From: Leucocoprinus leucothites
Lineage: Eukaryota; Basidiomycota; Agaricomycetes; Agaricales; Agaricaceae
Length of the DNA stretch: 64,000 nucleotides
Direction of reading: 5' to 3'
Assembly: GCA_013368445.1 (NCBI GenBank)
Contig: JAACJO010000012.1
Coordinates: 434,001-498,000, forward strand
Position 1 is the first letter of the stretch. Every line of letters begins with the position of its first letter. The position numbers and the translations under genes were made by a program. The notes under the pieces are model-generated. The model saw only the letters and a program-made list of their open reading frames with translations, made no database searches and was not told the DNA's origin. Shown piece after piece: positions 39,924-52,343 of the stretch.

Positions 39924-41356
39924 TTTTGTCATTTGACATCATCGCTTTCGTCAGTCAGTAACATTGAAGCATTTATTACTATTCTAAAGCAATGACACTT
40001 CGCCCACCTGTTGGGGCCACACTTTGCTTCGAGGCGCGTTGTGAATAGAATACTCTATTGCAGCAGTTACACCTTGTTTCGCCGTGGAGACTAATTCAAT
40101 ACAACCAAGTCTGGATCCAATGCCTCTTTCCCGATTCAATCAACTCCTTGAGAATCGCATGCAGCTCTACCTTTCCATAGTCAACAAAATAACTGTTGAA
40201 CCGTGCCGATCAATGCCTTGCAGGTGTGCATACACGATGATGACGATACGCTTAGCACTTGATTGCGTTTTGGTTTACCAAAGTAGCTGATCGTCTTGCT
40301 GAGTCGTCCAATGCCAGGGCCAGGGTGCTCACCTTGATTGCTTAACCAGCTCCCGCCCCTCGTGGGGTGCCATCTCATGCACCTGTTTCAAAGAATGAGG
40401 TGTTTGAAACGACCTTTGAAGCAGGTACAAGCCCAGCTGTTTATTGTGATTTACAGTACCGCGAGACCCTGTTCAATGGGTAGAACGGAAGTGGGTCAAG
40501 GGGGTGGATCGTTGTTCTACGGCTTGGATGCGTTCAATGTACTGCTCGAGTGATTGGGGCGAATGTATGGTCTGACGAACGTTTTGGGGTGCTTTGCCCG
40601 ATGAAACTCTTGGCTTCATGTTCCTGGTTCTTGTATGTGCAAAAAAAAATATCGAGGACTTTTCGTTGCCCGATTATCTGGTAAAGAACTGACCTCATCC
40701 CTCTTCTCTGACGCATAGATGACGACTTTCGCCATATTGCCTCATGACATTGTGTGGTGGTACCTTCTGCGACTACCAAGATGCCAAAGAAACCTGCATG
40801 TAGCAGATAGATCTCAAACATGAAGAAGGCATGGACTAAGGCAACACATGATCATCTCCCACCTCCGGTTTTTATCATGGATGTACGAAATTAGGATGCG
40901 AGCTTCATTCCCTGCTGTGGTCGTAGTAGATCACTTCCTGTCTGGTCTTGCACCCTTCGGTGACTTCGTAGAATACAAAATCTACGCCGATCGCTTTTTT
41001 TTCGGATCATATCTCATTTGAATGTGATATCCTCGCAAGAAGTGCCAGCGCATACACTCAGAAGCTACGAAACAGATGTACAAAATCAAAGTACAGAGTC
41101 ACACACCAAATGATCGCCGATTGGAATCGATAGATTTGAGATGAATTAGTTGGAGCGCGGTCAGAGCCCACACACCCCAGCGAGTCATCTTCTCTCCCTT
41201 TGACACTGCTCTGGATGCTGAGGAACCAGCCGTACTCGTGATGAACAAAGTCCATGACAGCGACCAGAAGTAGACCGGGCAGGTCTTTATTGAACAGATC
41301 AAAATACACAAGTTTAAGCAAAAGGATGATACCGGTGTAACCCCAGCTATTGAGAC
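39924..41356. other. Convergent intergenic region, no gene recognised
   Basis: About 1.43 kb between convergent stops. Several frames of 65-100 codons exist on both strands; a hydrophobic one on the minus strand (41058-41360) overlaps the end of the ubiquitin hydrolase and is probably chance. No domain, repeat or RNA gene seen. Confidence 0.4.
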
Positions 41357-42137
41357 TCAAAAAGGCTGTCCAACTAATGCCATAAGGCTGAACTTGACAC
41401 TGTCATCGATATGCGTGATAGAATCTTTGATAATTGCTAGAGCTTTCGGTAGGAAATCTTCCCCTGGTGCAAGCCCTACTCCAGTGTCAACAGGGCCTTT
41501 GCGGACGCCGTCCATAAGATATATCTTGTTGGCATGTTTGTTGGGAACGTAAGCGATATAATGATAGTCGACCTCTTCTCCGAGAGCTGGAGGTGCAGTG
41601 TCGCCCTTCATTGCCGCCTCACTATAGGCTTTTTCAATCTCCTCGCTATCCTCCAGCGCGAGTGCCCGTTCGTCTCGTGCGAGGGGCCTCGCCTTTGCCA
41701 AAAAGCGGGAAAGAACGGAATTGGGAACTATCTCTCGAAGTTAACATTCTCAAATTCGAGTGATGTACGCTTATGTGCTTACGAATGTGGTCCGCGGCTG
41801 GTCCATTCGAGATTGCATGCAAGAGTCCATAGAATCCGCAAGCGTTGTGAATGGTCTGCTCAAACCACGTAACATCTTCGGTCTCGCCAAAACCATTGTA
41901 CACTGGCCTGGGCTCTTCATCTGCATCTCTCCATTTCTGATACTTGTCCGTCGCGATCAAGTTAAAGATCAACGCGTACACAGGACGAGGGACCATTGCA
42001 ATCAAGTCAGGATCATCGAGCGAATATATATCCTGAACCGAGAGCTGCGGCTCAGCACCCAGTTTTCCAATGAGTTCTGTGAAAACTTCGGGATTAGATT
42101 CAAGGGGAATGTAAACTTTGCGGCGTTGAGTCGTCAT
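41357..42137 (-). CDS. YUH1: Ubiquitin C-terminal hydrolase, UCH (peptidase C12) family
   Basis: Two exons (41783-42137 and 41357-41733) encode 243 residues, near the size of Yuh1/UCHL3. The start MTTQRRKVYIPLESNPEVF is typical, with the family aromatic-free lead into DIYSLDDPDLIAMVPRPVYALI. The active-site set is visible: oxyanion Gln and nucleophile Cys in EQTIHNACG, His in VDYHYIAYV, and Asp in YLMDGVRKGP. The region between (residues ~150-170) would form the crossover loop limiting substrates to small C-terminal adducts. Such enzymes cleave short peptides or Nedd8/ubiquitin precursors and recycle ubiquitin in the cytosol. The intron is 49 nt. It is divergent to a proteasome assembly chaperone gene only 95 bases away, a suggestive shared promoter. 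Confidence 0.94.
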
Positions 42138-42232
42138 TGTTGTTGGTAGAGAGCTATGCTAGTGGGGTGATCTGATAACCTGGGCTTGTATATTCTAAAT
42201 GGAGACGTCATCACTGCGCCTGCGAGTTTCCA
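42138..42232. promoter_or_regulatory. Compact bidirectional promoter, UCH and PAC2
   Basis: Only 95 bases separate the ATGs of the ubiquitin hydrolase (minus) and the proteasome chaperone (plus). The interval must hold promoter elements for both unless each extends into the neighbour. The two genes act in the same ubiquitin-proteasome pathway, so co-regulation is plausible. Confidence 0.5.
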
Positions 42233-43268
42233 ATGACGTTCATCTACCCAACCAAAGACTTTGAGTATGCTGGGAAGACTCTCATAGTCGTATGTATATT
42301 TTCAACTTAGCAGTATGACTGTACTTTGACTTAGCCCTTAAATCTAGCCAATCGTGTCAACGGCTAATGTATCCCAGTTGGCGGCTGATCTCATTATCGC
42401 GACGCTAACGCTAGAACGCGTAGGCGTCGTCGACCCGAGTTACTTCGTCCCCGTCGTAGGCGGAAGAGAAGACAGCGAGCCTGGTATCACAACCGCACTA
42501 GAACGTATGTCTAACCCGCTAAACTATCTTCATTCATTTTCTGGAAAATGTGCACGAAATGAAATCTTATATTGGATCTCTCAAAGTCTACGGTAAACCC
42601 GAATTTGGCGTTATGACCTTACAGCAGCGTTCTCCTGTACTTAAGGTTCGCTTCTCTTTTTCATATACAATTTTACGGGACAACTGACGTTTCTCGAAAG
42701 TCTCGGAAGGAGGATTTCGTAGCAGCGCTCCTCGAGTTTATCAAAACATCCAAATTTGCTTCTGTATTGTTCCTCGCAGGGGTGGACGTGCTAAATCGGA
42801 CAGACGCGCAAATGCTGTGAGTTTTAATTTCCTTGTCATCGGCCCGACTTTTCCTCATCGGGCGTCAGTACTCCGACATACCAGATCGTGCCTCCAAGTG
42901 GACCTTCGCTTGTTCAAACTTCGCTGGACAGCCTGATGTCCCTACCGATACCCGTGTATAAATCGCCTGTTCGGCAACATGTTCAGCCACATGAACAAGG
43001 CAATCAGGAGGAAGGGGTAATCCCCTTTATTCCAGGAGGAGGTCTTATTCGTCGCATTCTCACGTCAATCCGTGAAGATTGGTCTATTCCAGCTGCGGCT
43101 ATCCTACAGTTTGTTATGGAAGGGGACAATCGCGCCGATGCAAACCTGCTTGCAGCCGTAATCGCCAAAATCCTGAACCTCAACGCCCAAATCCAGGAAT
43201 GGCAGCAACCGAGCAGCTGGCAGGAAGGGCTTTTCGGTGCACCACATGACCAGACACTGTATGGATGA
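42233..43268 (+). CDS. ADD66: Proteasome assembly chaperone 2 (PAC2/Add66)
   Basis: Five exons (42233-42289, 42348-42504, 42587-42645, 42701-42816, 42869-43268) encode 262 residues; introns 52-82 nt. The first splice gives MTFIYPTKDFEYAGKTLIV followed by PIVSTANVSQLAADLIIATL, the family's opening fold. Then RVGVVDPSYFVPVVGG, FGVMTLQQRSPVLK, LFLAGVDVLNRTDAQML and the hallmark FIPGGGLIRRIL appear in order. PAC2 pairs with PAC1 to scaffold assembly of the seven-subunit alpha ring of the 20S proteasome in the cytosol. Length matches the family. The C-terminus ends HDQTLYG; PAC chaperones carry an HbYX-like C-terminal tail for docking, and here a Tyr-Gly end is seen, so docking may differ. Confidence 0.92.
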
Positions 43269-43369
43269 GGGGCTCCTCTATTTGTTTTCATACATCTCTC
43301 CTGTGTCCATCAGAAATGAAATGTTTATATTGCAACCACACAGCAGGATGAAACACTAAAACTAATATA

Positions 43370-46300
43370 TCACCGCTTCGAAGCGATTCCGATGCGCTTG
43401 TGGCCTTTTCCTCGCTTAGCCGCGTCAGATAAGGAGAGGTAAGCGTATGGATCTGTGCCGTGCTTCTTGACGTCGCCTCCAGCTCTCTGCACAGAAAAAA
43501 AAGAAATTAGTCCATCGATGGATCTCTCCGACAGGAACCAGATATCTACACACCTTGGCTTTGAACTCATGCCCAAGCTTTGGCTCGCTCTTTTCCTTCT
43601 TTTTACTCTTCTTTCTCCCGGTGCTAGTGTTTTCTCCATCAGCCATTTCAACGTCTTCACCCATGTCGTTATCTTCTCTTCTTCTCTTCTTTGTATCCTT
43701 GTTGAACTTGACGCGACCCCCTTGACCTCTGGTAAACCCATCAGCCGATGTCATGCTCTCTCTATAGGCGTTGCCAGCAACTTCTTCATCTCCGTTGCCA
43801 TGTTCTGTTGCTTCATTTTCGTTAGATTCATCATCGATGACCATCTTGCCAGTGTTCTCGTCAGTTTCAAAATGGGCGGCTTCTTGTCCAGGTTTGCGCC
43901 GACGGTTTAATTTCGCATCTGAAGAGATAACCTAACTTAGAAAAAGGTTGTGATTCTAGCTGATGGCGCAAAAAGACATACTTGTGATATTTCCTGCAGC
44001 GCCCTGAAGAAGATCCATGGGTTCATCATCATCTAATCTGAGACGAGCGCCTTGCTCTGTGATCTTCTTGTTGGATTTATTCGTGGAAGTGGGAATATCT
44101 TCATCATCGCTGTCCTCCAGTTCGCTCTCACTACCGTACAACACGTCTTCGAATGCGTCACCTGCTGTAGGCTTGCGAAGTGATGGCTGTGAACTCAGCG
44201 TTAGTAAAAATTGGGCTTTCTTGAAATGCTATACCGAACTTACCTCATCTTCGTCCTCTCCTGCTTCCTCTCTAGCAGCCTTCTTTCTCTTGGCCCTGTC
44301 CTTTCTTTTTTTGATATTCAACAGCACCTTTCCGGCTTCATCATTTCCCGCACATGCATTGACCTCCTCCCAGCTAAATCTTCTCAGAATTCGCTCAAAT
44401 ATATGCCTGACCTTCACTTTGAAGTGGTTCTTGTGATCGTGTGACCATCTCAGTAGGGCGGGAACCAATTCGCTGAGATGCGGACGTAGAAGATCGGTGG
44501 AGAGTGTGTGAATAGCAAGTTTTATGAATCCGAACACGGACTTTACGATCTCCCGATTTGCGGACGTAAGGAAAACCAGGAATGTTTGGATGATCTCGTT
44601 ATGCATTTTCGCGGAGATTGCATCTGAGAGGATGGGATTGACCAAGTGCAACGATTATGGGATGGAGATACGCACCCTTGAACTCGAACACAAGTCGTGA
44701 GATGGCAGTCACCGTCGCACTGATCATATGTGGACTTGCACCTGCGAGACCACCGGCGAGCATGGTCATGTACTCCTCAATGTTTGCCGCAGCTGTATCA
44801 GGTAAGTTAGTGCGGTGCATGGTATGGCTGAATGATTAAGCACCCAATACCTTCACTAATGTCTTCATCCATGCCATCCATCAAGCTCCTCTTGACAACA
44901 CCTCCGGCACTCATCTTTCGACCCATTACGAGAATGAGCTCAAAGGCAGCTCCACGGGCCTTTTCAGATGGTTCTTTTGTCCCAAGAACAGCTTCGGGAA
45001 TTATTGAGGGTATGATATGAAGCGCTGATGCCGGTAAGTGGGGTACAATAGCAGACAAAAGATTAAAGCGATCCTATTTGACCGTTCAATAACAGATCCC
45101 AACAATCCCGGACCACTAACCTTTTTGGCGGCCGGGGTTAGGCCATCTAGTAATTGATCCAGCTTCTGCAGAACAAGCAGCATATCGACCTCAAATTTCT
45201 GAGCTTCGACCAGTCTTGTAAGAATTTTATACCCGCGCTTCTGCACTCCGTTATCCTTTCCACTTAATACTTCAGGAGTGAGACAGAATTCAAATAACGC
45301 CTTTGCATCATTCTGAGTCAGATAAGGGAGTAGGAGAATGAGAATATCTTGTGTCATTGCAGTGGCACTTCCAGCCTCGGAGCTGGCATTAGCAGTTGTT
45401 GGTGCATTTTGCGTGTTGCGTAAATTCGTTTTGAGTAGGCCGATAACCTTTAGATAAGCACCTGTGATTACCTATAGTAACAGAATGAGTATCAACGGGA
45501 GGAGCGAATTTTTATAATACTCACGGGTTCGTCAGCGATAGACGCCCATTGTATTATTACATCGCCAACCATGCCCCTGGAGTCGCGGTTGATGCTGCCA
45601 AAGACATTGAATAGAACAGCTAGCCAGCTTTCTGCTTGAGTTTTGAGGAAAGCAATGTTGGAAGCCTTTTCCTCGGAAGTGATATCTTTGATCACCGGCT
45701 TTTGGGAGTCATCTCTTGATGTCTGGTTGGACTCCACGAGAACTTTCAGGGCTTTGAGGATCGCTGGACGGAGCTCGGTCTGTGAATATAATAATTGAGT
45801 AAGGAGCTGGGCAAATGCCGGGCTCAATGCCTGGATCCACGGAAATGAGATGGATATTGCAGACGAAGAGACAATTGAATGCACGCACCTCTTTCAGGTC
45901 AACAGGGGCATAACAGTATCCTGCCAACCCTGTCCAGATCTGTCCAACAAGGACGCTCCACACCTTGGCCTCGGACTGCCGACCTTCGGATTCGGCCGTT
46001 TGTTGGAGGTCGAACATCTTCTCGCTCAAGGGGACGAAATAAGATATGAAGTGACCCAAAGGCGAATTGTGGGGTTGGGGGAGTAGGGGAAGGAGATATG
46101 CACGGGGTTCTTTCCCGGCTTTTCTGTCATCGGATTCAATATCATGGTGAAGCTGACAAAGAGAAGGGTTTACCTGTGTTCAGGCTCAAGATTTAGGGGT
46201 AGTACCTGAAGCAAGACCTCAGGTCCAAGTATTTGCATTGCGGTGCTTAGGGTGAAATCTGCGGCCTCCTTGAACTCGAAACCTTTGCGGGTGCGAAGGT

Positions 46301-47652
46301 CACCAACTCTAGAGATGAGAGGAAGGAGGAGAATCTCTGCGGCTGTCGGCGACACTCTAGACACTCTCCTTCTAAGCCCGTTGATTAGAGATGAGGTAAT
46401 GGCTAGCAGCTCAGGCATAGAACGCGCATAGGCCACATTGTCAAGCGCTTTATTGACTTGAGAAATGTTCTTAGCTATTGTGGACGATCCTTGAGGATCT
46501 GCGACTGCCGCCGCCACCAGCGACGGTGGGAAACATGATATGAGACTACTGAGAGAAGAGGAAGTTGCTTTCCGAACTCCAGTGTCGCTGGAATCAAGGA
46601 AATTCCAGATTGCTTTCCAAACCCTATAAAGTTCTCTACCACAGGCGTCGGCATCAACTGTCTTGTAGGCCGGCATGGCGCTGCCCAAGACCCGAACCCA
46701 TGCGGGCGAGATAGTTGTATCGGTTTTCGCCGGCGTGAAAGACAGAACGACACGTAATACTTCGGGTAACTGGTCACCAAGTTTGATTCCGTCATTTTCA
46801 TCGGGAAGTGTGAACAGGTCAGATAGTAGAGAATAAGATGCATGGGAGAGGTATGGGTTTCCGAGGCGGGGGAGATTGAGAAGTTGACCAGTAATCTCAG
46901 CAAAAGACTAATGCCAACGTTAATATCAATTCCGTGATTCAATGTCAAAAACGCACTGAAGGGGGTAGATAAGAGAGGATGGGTCCAAGGACGGCAAGGA
47001 CATGGATTGCGTTTTCGGAAGTTCCGCCGCCTTGCTTTGGTTTGCCTTTAGCAAAAGGTATGGAATTCGATTCTGAGAGGGCAGATTTGACCCAGTCAGC
47101 GGTTCTTTCGGCGTATGGGTGGCGAAGGAGAGGGCTCGGAGGGTTGCACAGTGTATCCTTGACCACGTCTGCAGCCTTTTTGCGAACTTTTGGTCGTGGA
47201 TCGAGACATAGGTTCAAGATAGAAGCAAAAGTCTGGCGGATTCCTGACGTTTCAAGTTGCGATCTTTCTAGGGACTGGAATATGACGTGATATAAAGAGA
47301 GCTGCGAGCGTAATGGAGGAGCATGGGAGTTCAGGCTAGGGAACAATGGTGCGGTGAGGCTGAGCAGCGTATTCAGGTGCGTCCTTAGAACCGGTTTTGA
47401 GACAAACGAAACAACCAAGGCAAGTAGATAAAGTTCTGCAGGGAGAATTGCTCCATCGTCCAGACTTGTGTCTTGCCGTTGTAGCGTGCCATCAAGGGTG
47501 GTAAGCAATGTTGCAAAGTAGGCGGTGGGTGTTGATTCGGCGTTCTGTTCCTTCAACGTTGACTCTATCGCTAAAAGCAGTGTGGCCGGGGCTTTCTGAT
47601 GGGCAAGTGAAGAAGATGTGTGAGGTCGAATTTTTGCAAGAGCGTCCTCCAT
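43370..47652 (-). CDS. RRP12: RRP12, HEAT-repeat pre-ribosome export factor
   Basis: Eleven exons (46957-47652, 46174-46907, 45889-46123, 45525-45830, 45121-45471, 44851-45073, 44676-44792, 44244-44623, 43982-44186, 43554-43918, 43370-43486) encode 1242 residues, close to yeast Rrp12. The protein is helical HEAT-repeat material, including the NUC173 region around HNSPLGHFISYFVPLSEKMF and the block starting PTAAEILLLPLISRVGDLRT. The C-terminus is acidic then strongly basic and ends GGDVKKHGTDPYAYLSLSDA, the family's signature tail. Rrp12 binds Ran and exportin and carries 40S and 60S precursors out of the nucleus. The start MEDALAKIRPHTSSSLAHQK fits; the frame stays open to an acceptor-like site at 47698, so one short upstream exon cannot be excluded. 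Confidence 0.93.
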
Positions 47653-47860
47653 GATTTGTCGTGATAACTTCGAATCTGAATCTGTGATGCCCAAAATCCT
47701 AAATTTGTGCTTAGTCAGCGGCTTGTACACAACTAGACTCGCATCAAGCTGTTTCTATTCTTGGGACATCTCCGTCATAACCCATGCCTTAGCGCTTATT
47801 ACTCCGCCCGCGACGACAACGTACTCGTTCTAGGTTCCTGGTTCGCCATTCACATTCAAC
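47653..47860. promoter_or_regulatory. Bidirectional promoter, RRP12 and GPAT
   Basis: 208 bases separate divergent ATGs of RRP12 (minus) and the acyltransferase (plus). No TATA box seen. If RRP12 has an extra upstream exon, the interval is shorter still. Confidence 0.4.
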
Positions 47861-49908
47861 ATGGGGAAGTCAGGCTCGGAGACGCCATGGTCCTTTGCGC
47901 TCATCAGGTATCTTTTTGCAACACCCCTGGCGTCAGTTTACCTGATAAAATATCTCATCAGACTCCTTTTCCGGTTCGTCCTCAAGATCTTCTATGGCTC
48001 AATCGTCATTGAGAATGCGCACCTCGTTCCCAAGACGGGCATACCTTGGTTGGACCAACTTTAGCCTCTTTCCAGACGTCTGAATATTGACACGTCAGAT
48101 AGTATCGTCTGCGCAAACCATAGCAATTCCCTTACCGACGCCCTGTTTGTTGATTCTCTGCATTGGCTTTAGACCCTACTAATGATCGTGTAAAGGCTTC
48201 TCACCACTTCTATTCCGACAAAGGTTAGAGTATCCTTTACATTGCACTCCCTGATTCTCAATAAACCAGTGTCGGAACATGCTGCGGTTGACCGCCAAAG
48301 CAACCCAATTCGGACATAAGACGTTTACAAGCTGGTTGATTGAATCTGCGGGGACAGTACCTATTAAGAGAAGGAAAGATTACACGCGGGACGAGGATGC
48401 CGACAATACGGAAACCATGTCAAAACTCTTTGAGGTACGTGTTAACTCGGCGAATGAACGGCTTAATCTCATATCGGACTTCTCCAGGCCCTTGAGTTGG
48501 GTGATGCTATTTGTCTGTTTCCTGAGGGGATGAGCCGCTACCACCCTACTATTGCACCACTCAAGACGGGCGTTGCCCGAATTATTTCTGATGTGCTTAC
48601 AAGAAATCGTCTTGACCCGAACTTTGAAATACATGTGCTTACCTGCTCAATTACTTATATGTAAGAGACACGCTCTTTATTCTAAGAATCTCCCGCTAAT
48701 TTTAGGTCTATGAAAAGGCATAGACAGCACTTCCGCTCCGACGTCCTGGTAACGTTCCATGAGCCAATGATTTTTACCCCCAAGGTGAGCATCGAGATCA
48801 TATATACCTGTAGGTCGGGCGATTAACCAACCTCACTCGATCGAAGGATAATCCAGAACTGCTTTCTCCCGTGGATTTCCAGCACATACGTGACCTCACG
48901 AGTCAACTGCACTCAAAAATCAGCTCTGGAACTTGGGACGCGCCTTCATGGGATCTGATACGTACAGCCAAGTTGGCCGCAAGGATTTATGCTCCACTCG
49001 GGACGTCCATGACACTCGGAGACCATGTGCGCCTCAGCATAGCCTTCCAGAACATCTTCAAGGCCGCAGATGCGCGTACCAACGAGAATTTCAGTGGTGT
49101 TACTGCCGCCGATCAAACCGACTATTCGATTTCAGAAGTCAACCAGCTGCGCGGAGATCTGAAGGTCAGTTGTCGAAGTACTTCTTCTTTGGTGTTAGCT
49201 TCAGAACTCAGGAATACCTAGGCATACCAAGACCAGATTGCGAAATGGGGAATCAAGGATGACCGTATTAGACATCCTCTCCCTCGACGTGTTATCTTCT
49301 TTCGCCTCTTCATCAGGTTCACCTGGGCTGCATGTCTGTTTGTCATATCGTTACCCGGGTTATTCCTGTGGCTTCCAGTGTTCATCACCACGTTCTATGC
49401 CGTGCGTAATTTCAAGAAGACAGGCCCGATCTTCGATACCTGGGACGAAATTGCTCAGTACAAGCTTACCTATGGGCTTATTTCTGGTATATGTGTTTGG
49501 ATATTTGGCGTTGTCCTGACTCGGTCAATCGCACCATTTACGGTCTTCCTCATTCCCTCACTGATGTGGATGACGATTCGGTGGTTCGAAGACGCCGTGT
49601 CGGCATTCCGTGCGTTCACAGCCCTTCAACGGCTGTTGCGCGTGGGGATGCCGCAACTTAAAGCCATGCACGAGAAACGAAATGATTTGCATAGTCAAAT
49701 TATGAATCTCGCTGTTAACACACTTGGGCTACCTGACGACCCTGAAAACTATTTCCGTGCAGCTGGAGGACGACAGAAAGGTCGTATACAAGGGAGATGG
49801 GATAGCAGTGCCAGGTACTTCTCAATCAAACGTAGGAGAAAGAGAGACTGGAACGAGACTTTACGGCTGTATGACAAGGTGGATTATCCGGAAGACGATT
49901 CCTTTTGA
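47861..49908 (+). CDS. SCT1: Glycerol-3-phosphate/dihydroxyacetone-phosphate acyltransferase
   Basis: Eight exons (47861-48048, 48103-48144, 48196-48223, 48270-48434, 48488-48660, 48718-48784, 48847-49164, 49222-49908) encode 555 residues. The acyltransferase motifs are in order: IVCANHSNSLTDALL (catalytic His and Asp), RNMLRLTAKATQFG, and LFPEGMSRYHPTIAPLKTG (phosphate-binding). TCSITYMHRQHFRSDVLVTF follows. Hydrophobic helices near FVISLPGLFLWLPVFITTFY and GICVWIFGVVLT anchor the C-terminal half in the ER. The 28-nt exon 3 and 42-nt exon 2 are supported by the conserved DALLLTTSIPTK join. It catalyses the first acylation in glycerolipid synthesis, feeding phospholipids and triacylglycerol, so it lies upstream in the same pathway as the LRO1-type enzyme here. 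Which of the two fungal paralogues it represents is not decided. Confidence 0.93.
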
Positions 49909-50269
49909 ACTCGATCTTGGAGATTCATCTCCCCTACTTAGTTACAGGTCCCTTTCTACTTGCTTTGGTTTAATTTGACGAATGCATTGTGACACTTCAT
50001 AGAAACCATATATATATCCTCTGATCTTTGAACTAGAACGGAAGTCGAGTCAAATCAAATGCTATCCTAGGCCCGGATCCCGTGCTTAACTCAACAGTAA
50101 CTCTCGTGCAGTGCAATGTGGTATGAAAGGAAATCGAGCTGGTTCGTTAACAATGGGCGGTGAAAACGGGGATGATACTGGTAGTATTATTGGCACCGCT
50201 GGGGAGACCTTGACAAGACGACGGTGGTCAAACCGATTTTCCCAGTAGCTTGGCAGAGGTTTGGAGTAG
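49909..50269. other. Convergent 3' region
   Basis: About 360 bases after the GPAT stop. A minus-strand frame to 50086 could be an alternative 3' exon of the doubtful gene that follows. No other feature. Confidence 0.35.
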
Positions 50270-51855
50270 TCATCCGACGCCGCGAGTAACATCCCGAGGG
50301 TGTCGCCGAGTAACTGACCACGGGGAATGAGGGACAGTACTGAAGTAGGTTTTTTTGCGATGCTTCGCAAGGTAGGCAGGTGGTTTTAATATAAGCGCAT
50401 CTTGGTCATCATTGAATGCAACAGCAACCGAGGGGAGATCTGTTTCAATAATGGGGCGCGCTAACTCTGGAGACTCGATTGAACGCTTTGCTGATATATC
50501 TTTCTCTGCATATGTCTCGGGAGTCAGCTCCTTTTTGATGGGGTTGATACGTTCAGGTCGTAATTGTGAATGATGTATAGGATGAGTCCCCATGATGCCA
50601 GTTCTATCAACACTTATTCTGTGCGCATACCCACGGAAAATCTGATTGCCCTCTGTTTTCCTGTGCAAAAGAGACACAGTTTGGTCGACCCACAATGAGG
50701 AGGTCTCTCGTCTTTGAACAAACCACGGAGCTTTAGGCATCATCGGATCAGGCGCCTGTGATGCGGCGTGAAGACCCTCATGGAAATCAAGCGGGGTGGA
50801 AACAGCAGAATATGCGGACGAAGTATCGTGCAGAACGAAGAGAGACGCCTCGGCGAAGCGACGAATTAGTAGTCGGGACGGCCAGCGTTTGTACCGTCGG
50901 ACAAACGGGGAATATGAGTGGCTTACTCGGCTCAGAATGATTAAGCCCTTCCATATGTAGAGACGGCCCACAAGGGCACATGGAGCCCACTGTAAGTTCC
51001 GATGCCTGTTCGCCGACTCTGATACAATTGCAGCTAAAATTTAGTTGTCGCATTATAGGAATCGCTAAACCGGCTTGGTGTGGCGGATTTGGGAACGAAC
51101 GTCGTCTATTCCTGGTAGTGTCCTGGGCGTTAGCGGTCGTATGCAAGGGTGGTGATGTGATGTTATGAAACCGCATCGAATGTGGGCGTATTAATGCCAA
51201 TGGCGGTCAAGGGTAGTGTTCCACAATGACCGAGATCCTCTTTGGTTTCTCCCCACTTGGCAGCCCTTCGATGCGTTTTCTCGTCAAGGGGCGCCTTCTG
51301 CGGGAAAGATGATACCAAAACAATCCTAGTGCGAGGTTGAGAACCACGATTCCAGTGGCAATTCCAGTAATAATCGGTAGACTCAAAACCATTGCACCCT
51401 TCTACAACAGCCGGGGCCCTAGCCTGCCTTATTTGAAACTGAGTGAGAAAGGCCGCGGCGATGATCAACGTTAGAATTGGGGGAGGTGTAGACGCTGCAA
51501 TCGAGTCGGATGGATGACAAGAAAGAAGAATAGGAGTTATGGATTACAGACCAGGCCTGGACTAGGATAAGTCGGTCTCATCGCATTTCATGATGCCGTA
51601 AATAACTAACAGTCAGGTACGTTACGCCGGTATGAGTCAAAAGCTGAGAGCCAATGATTTACCTGTTAGAAAAATAGGATCCCTGTGTTGCTTGAAGAGC
51701 ATAAAAGTATGGCTTGAAGCACTAGAGTAAGACTCGCTGCCGTTACATTTGTTGCACGTTGGGGTGTGCAACTCATAATAATCCACATGTAGTATGCCAT
51801 CAATACAACAGGCGCCTAGCCGGCTGGCTAAAAATAACAGCCATGTGTAGTTCAC
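50270..51855 (-). CDS. Possible single-pass membrane protein, structure unresolved
   Basis: Open segments on the minus strand suggest one gene that I cannot join cleanly. At 51637-51855 a lead MNYTWLLFLASRLGACC is followed by Cys/Ser-rich sequence and a GTAAAT donor. At 51207-51392 a clear transmembrane helix (LPIITGIATGIVVLNLALGLFWYHL) is followed by a basic stop-transfer run HLSRRRRPLTRKR. At 50270-50971 lies a long hydrophilic frame (about 230 codons, ending HPRDVTRGVG). The order lumenal part, one helix, basic stop-transfer and long cytosolic tail is typical of small wall-associated membrane proteins of mushrooms. The exon borders between these parts are uncertain and no family is recognised. 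Confidence 0.3.
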
Positions 51856-52343
51856 GAAAGTCGAAGATGCAACGCGGAAGTCGTCAGTATCTTCTCCTAC
51901 CCAGACAGCGGCCTGCTCGTCGATGTTCTCGTTACGACTGAAGCTTTGAAGCTGGCCGGACTGGCTAGCTTCATTATGTACACGCCAAGCCTTCCGCGCC
52001 GAAAGATCAGCATTGTCCAGCTTTCCGCTTTCCGCACCTGAATTGCTCCGAGGCTTGGCTGAAGCCCAAAGGCGGGTGTTACAGAATTATTTTCCGTGAA
52101 AATTGAAGGTATTGCCTTTTATTTGAGCATAATACATCGATGGCATGAATGCAGGCCCTTTGTGTGCCGGGCTCCAGCCAACGTCCTAGTGGGAGTGAGG
52201 AATTTATTTGATTGAATGGGCCGGCCATTGATCCTCGAGTAAACCTTCAACCAGCCTCATGGGTTGTATATAGCCTCTTTTCTCGCTGAAGAACCTCGTC
52301 TTTCTTTCTTCTGCTTCCGGGAACTAAGTCCTCGTGCTCTGCA
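51856..52343. other. AA9 promoter region
   Basis: About 490 bases upstream of the secreted oxidase. It contains a TATA element at 52267 and no coding feature. Confidence 0.45.
52267..52272 (+). promoter_or_regulatory. TATA box of the AA9 gene
   Basis: TATATA 77 bases before the ATG of the AA9 gene, a usual distance for highly regulated fungal secreted-enzyme genes. Confidence 0.5.

Noticed and set aside
41058..41360. Hydrophobic 100-codon minus frame after the ubiquitin hydrolase
   Set aside because: It overlaps the hydrolase stop, lacks upstream signals and matches no family; more likely 3' sequence.
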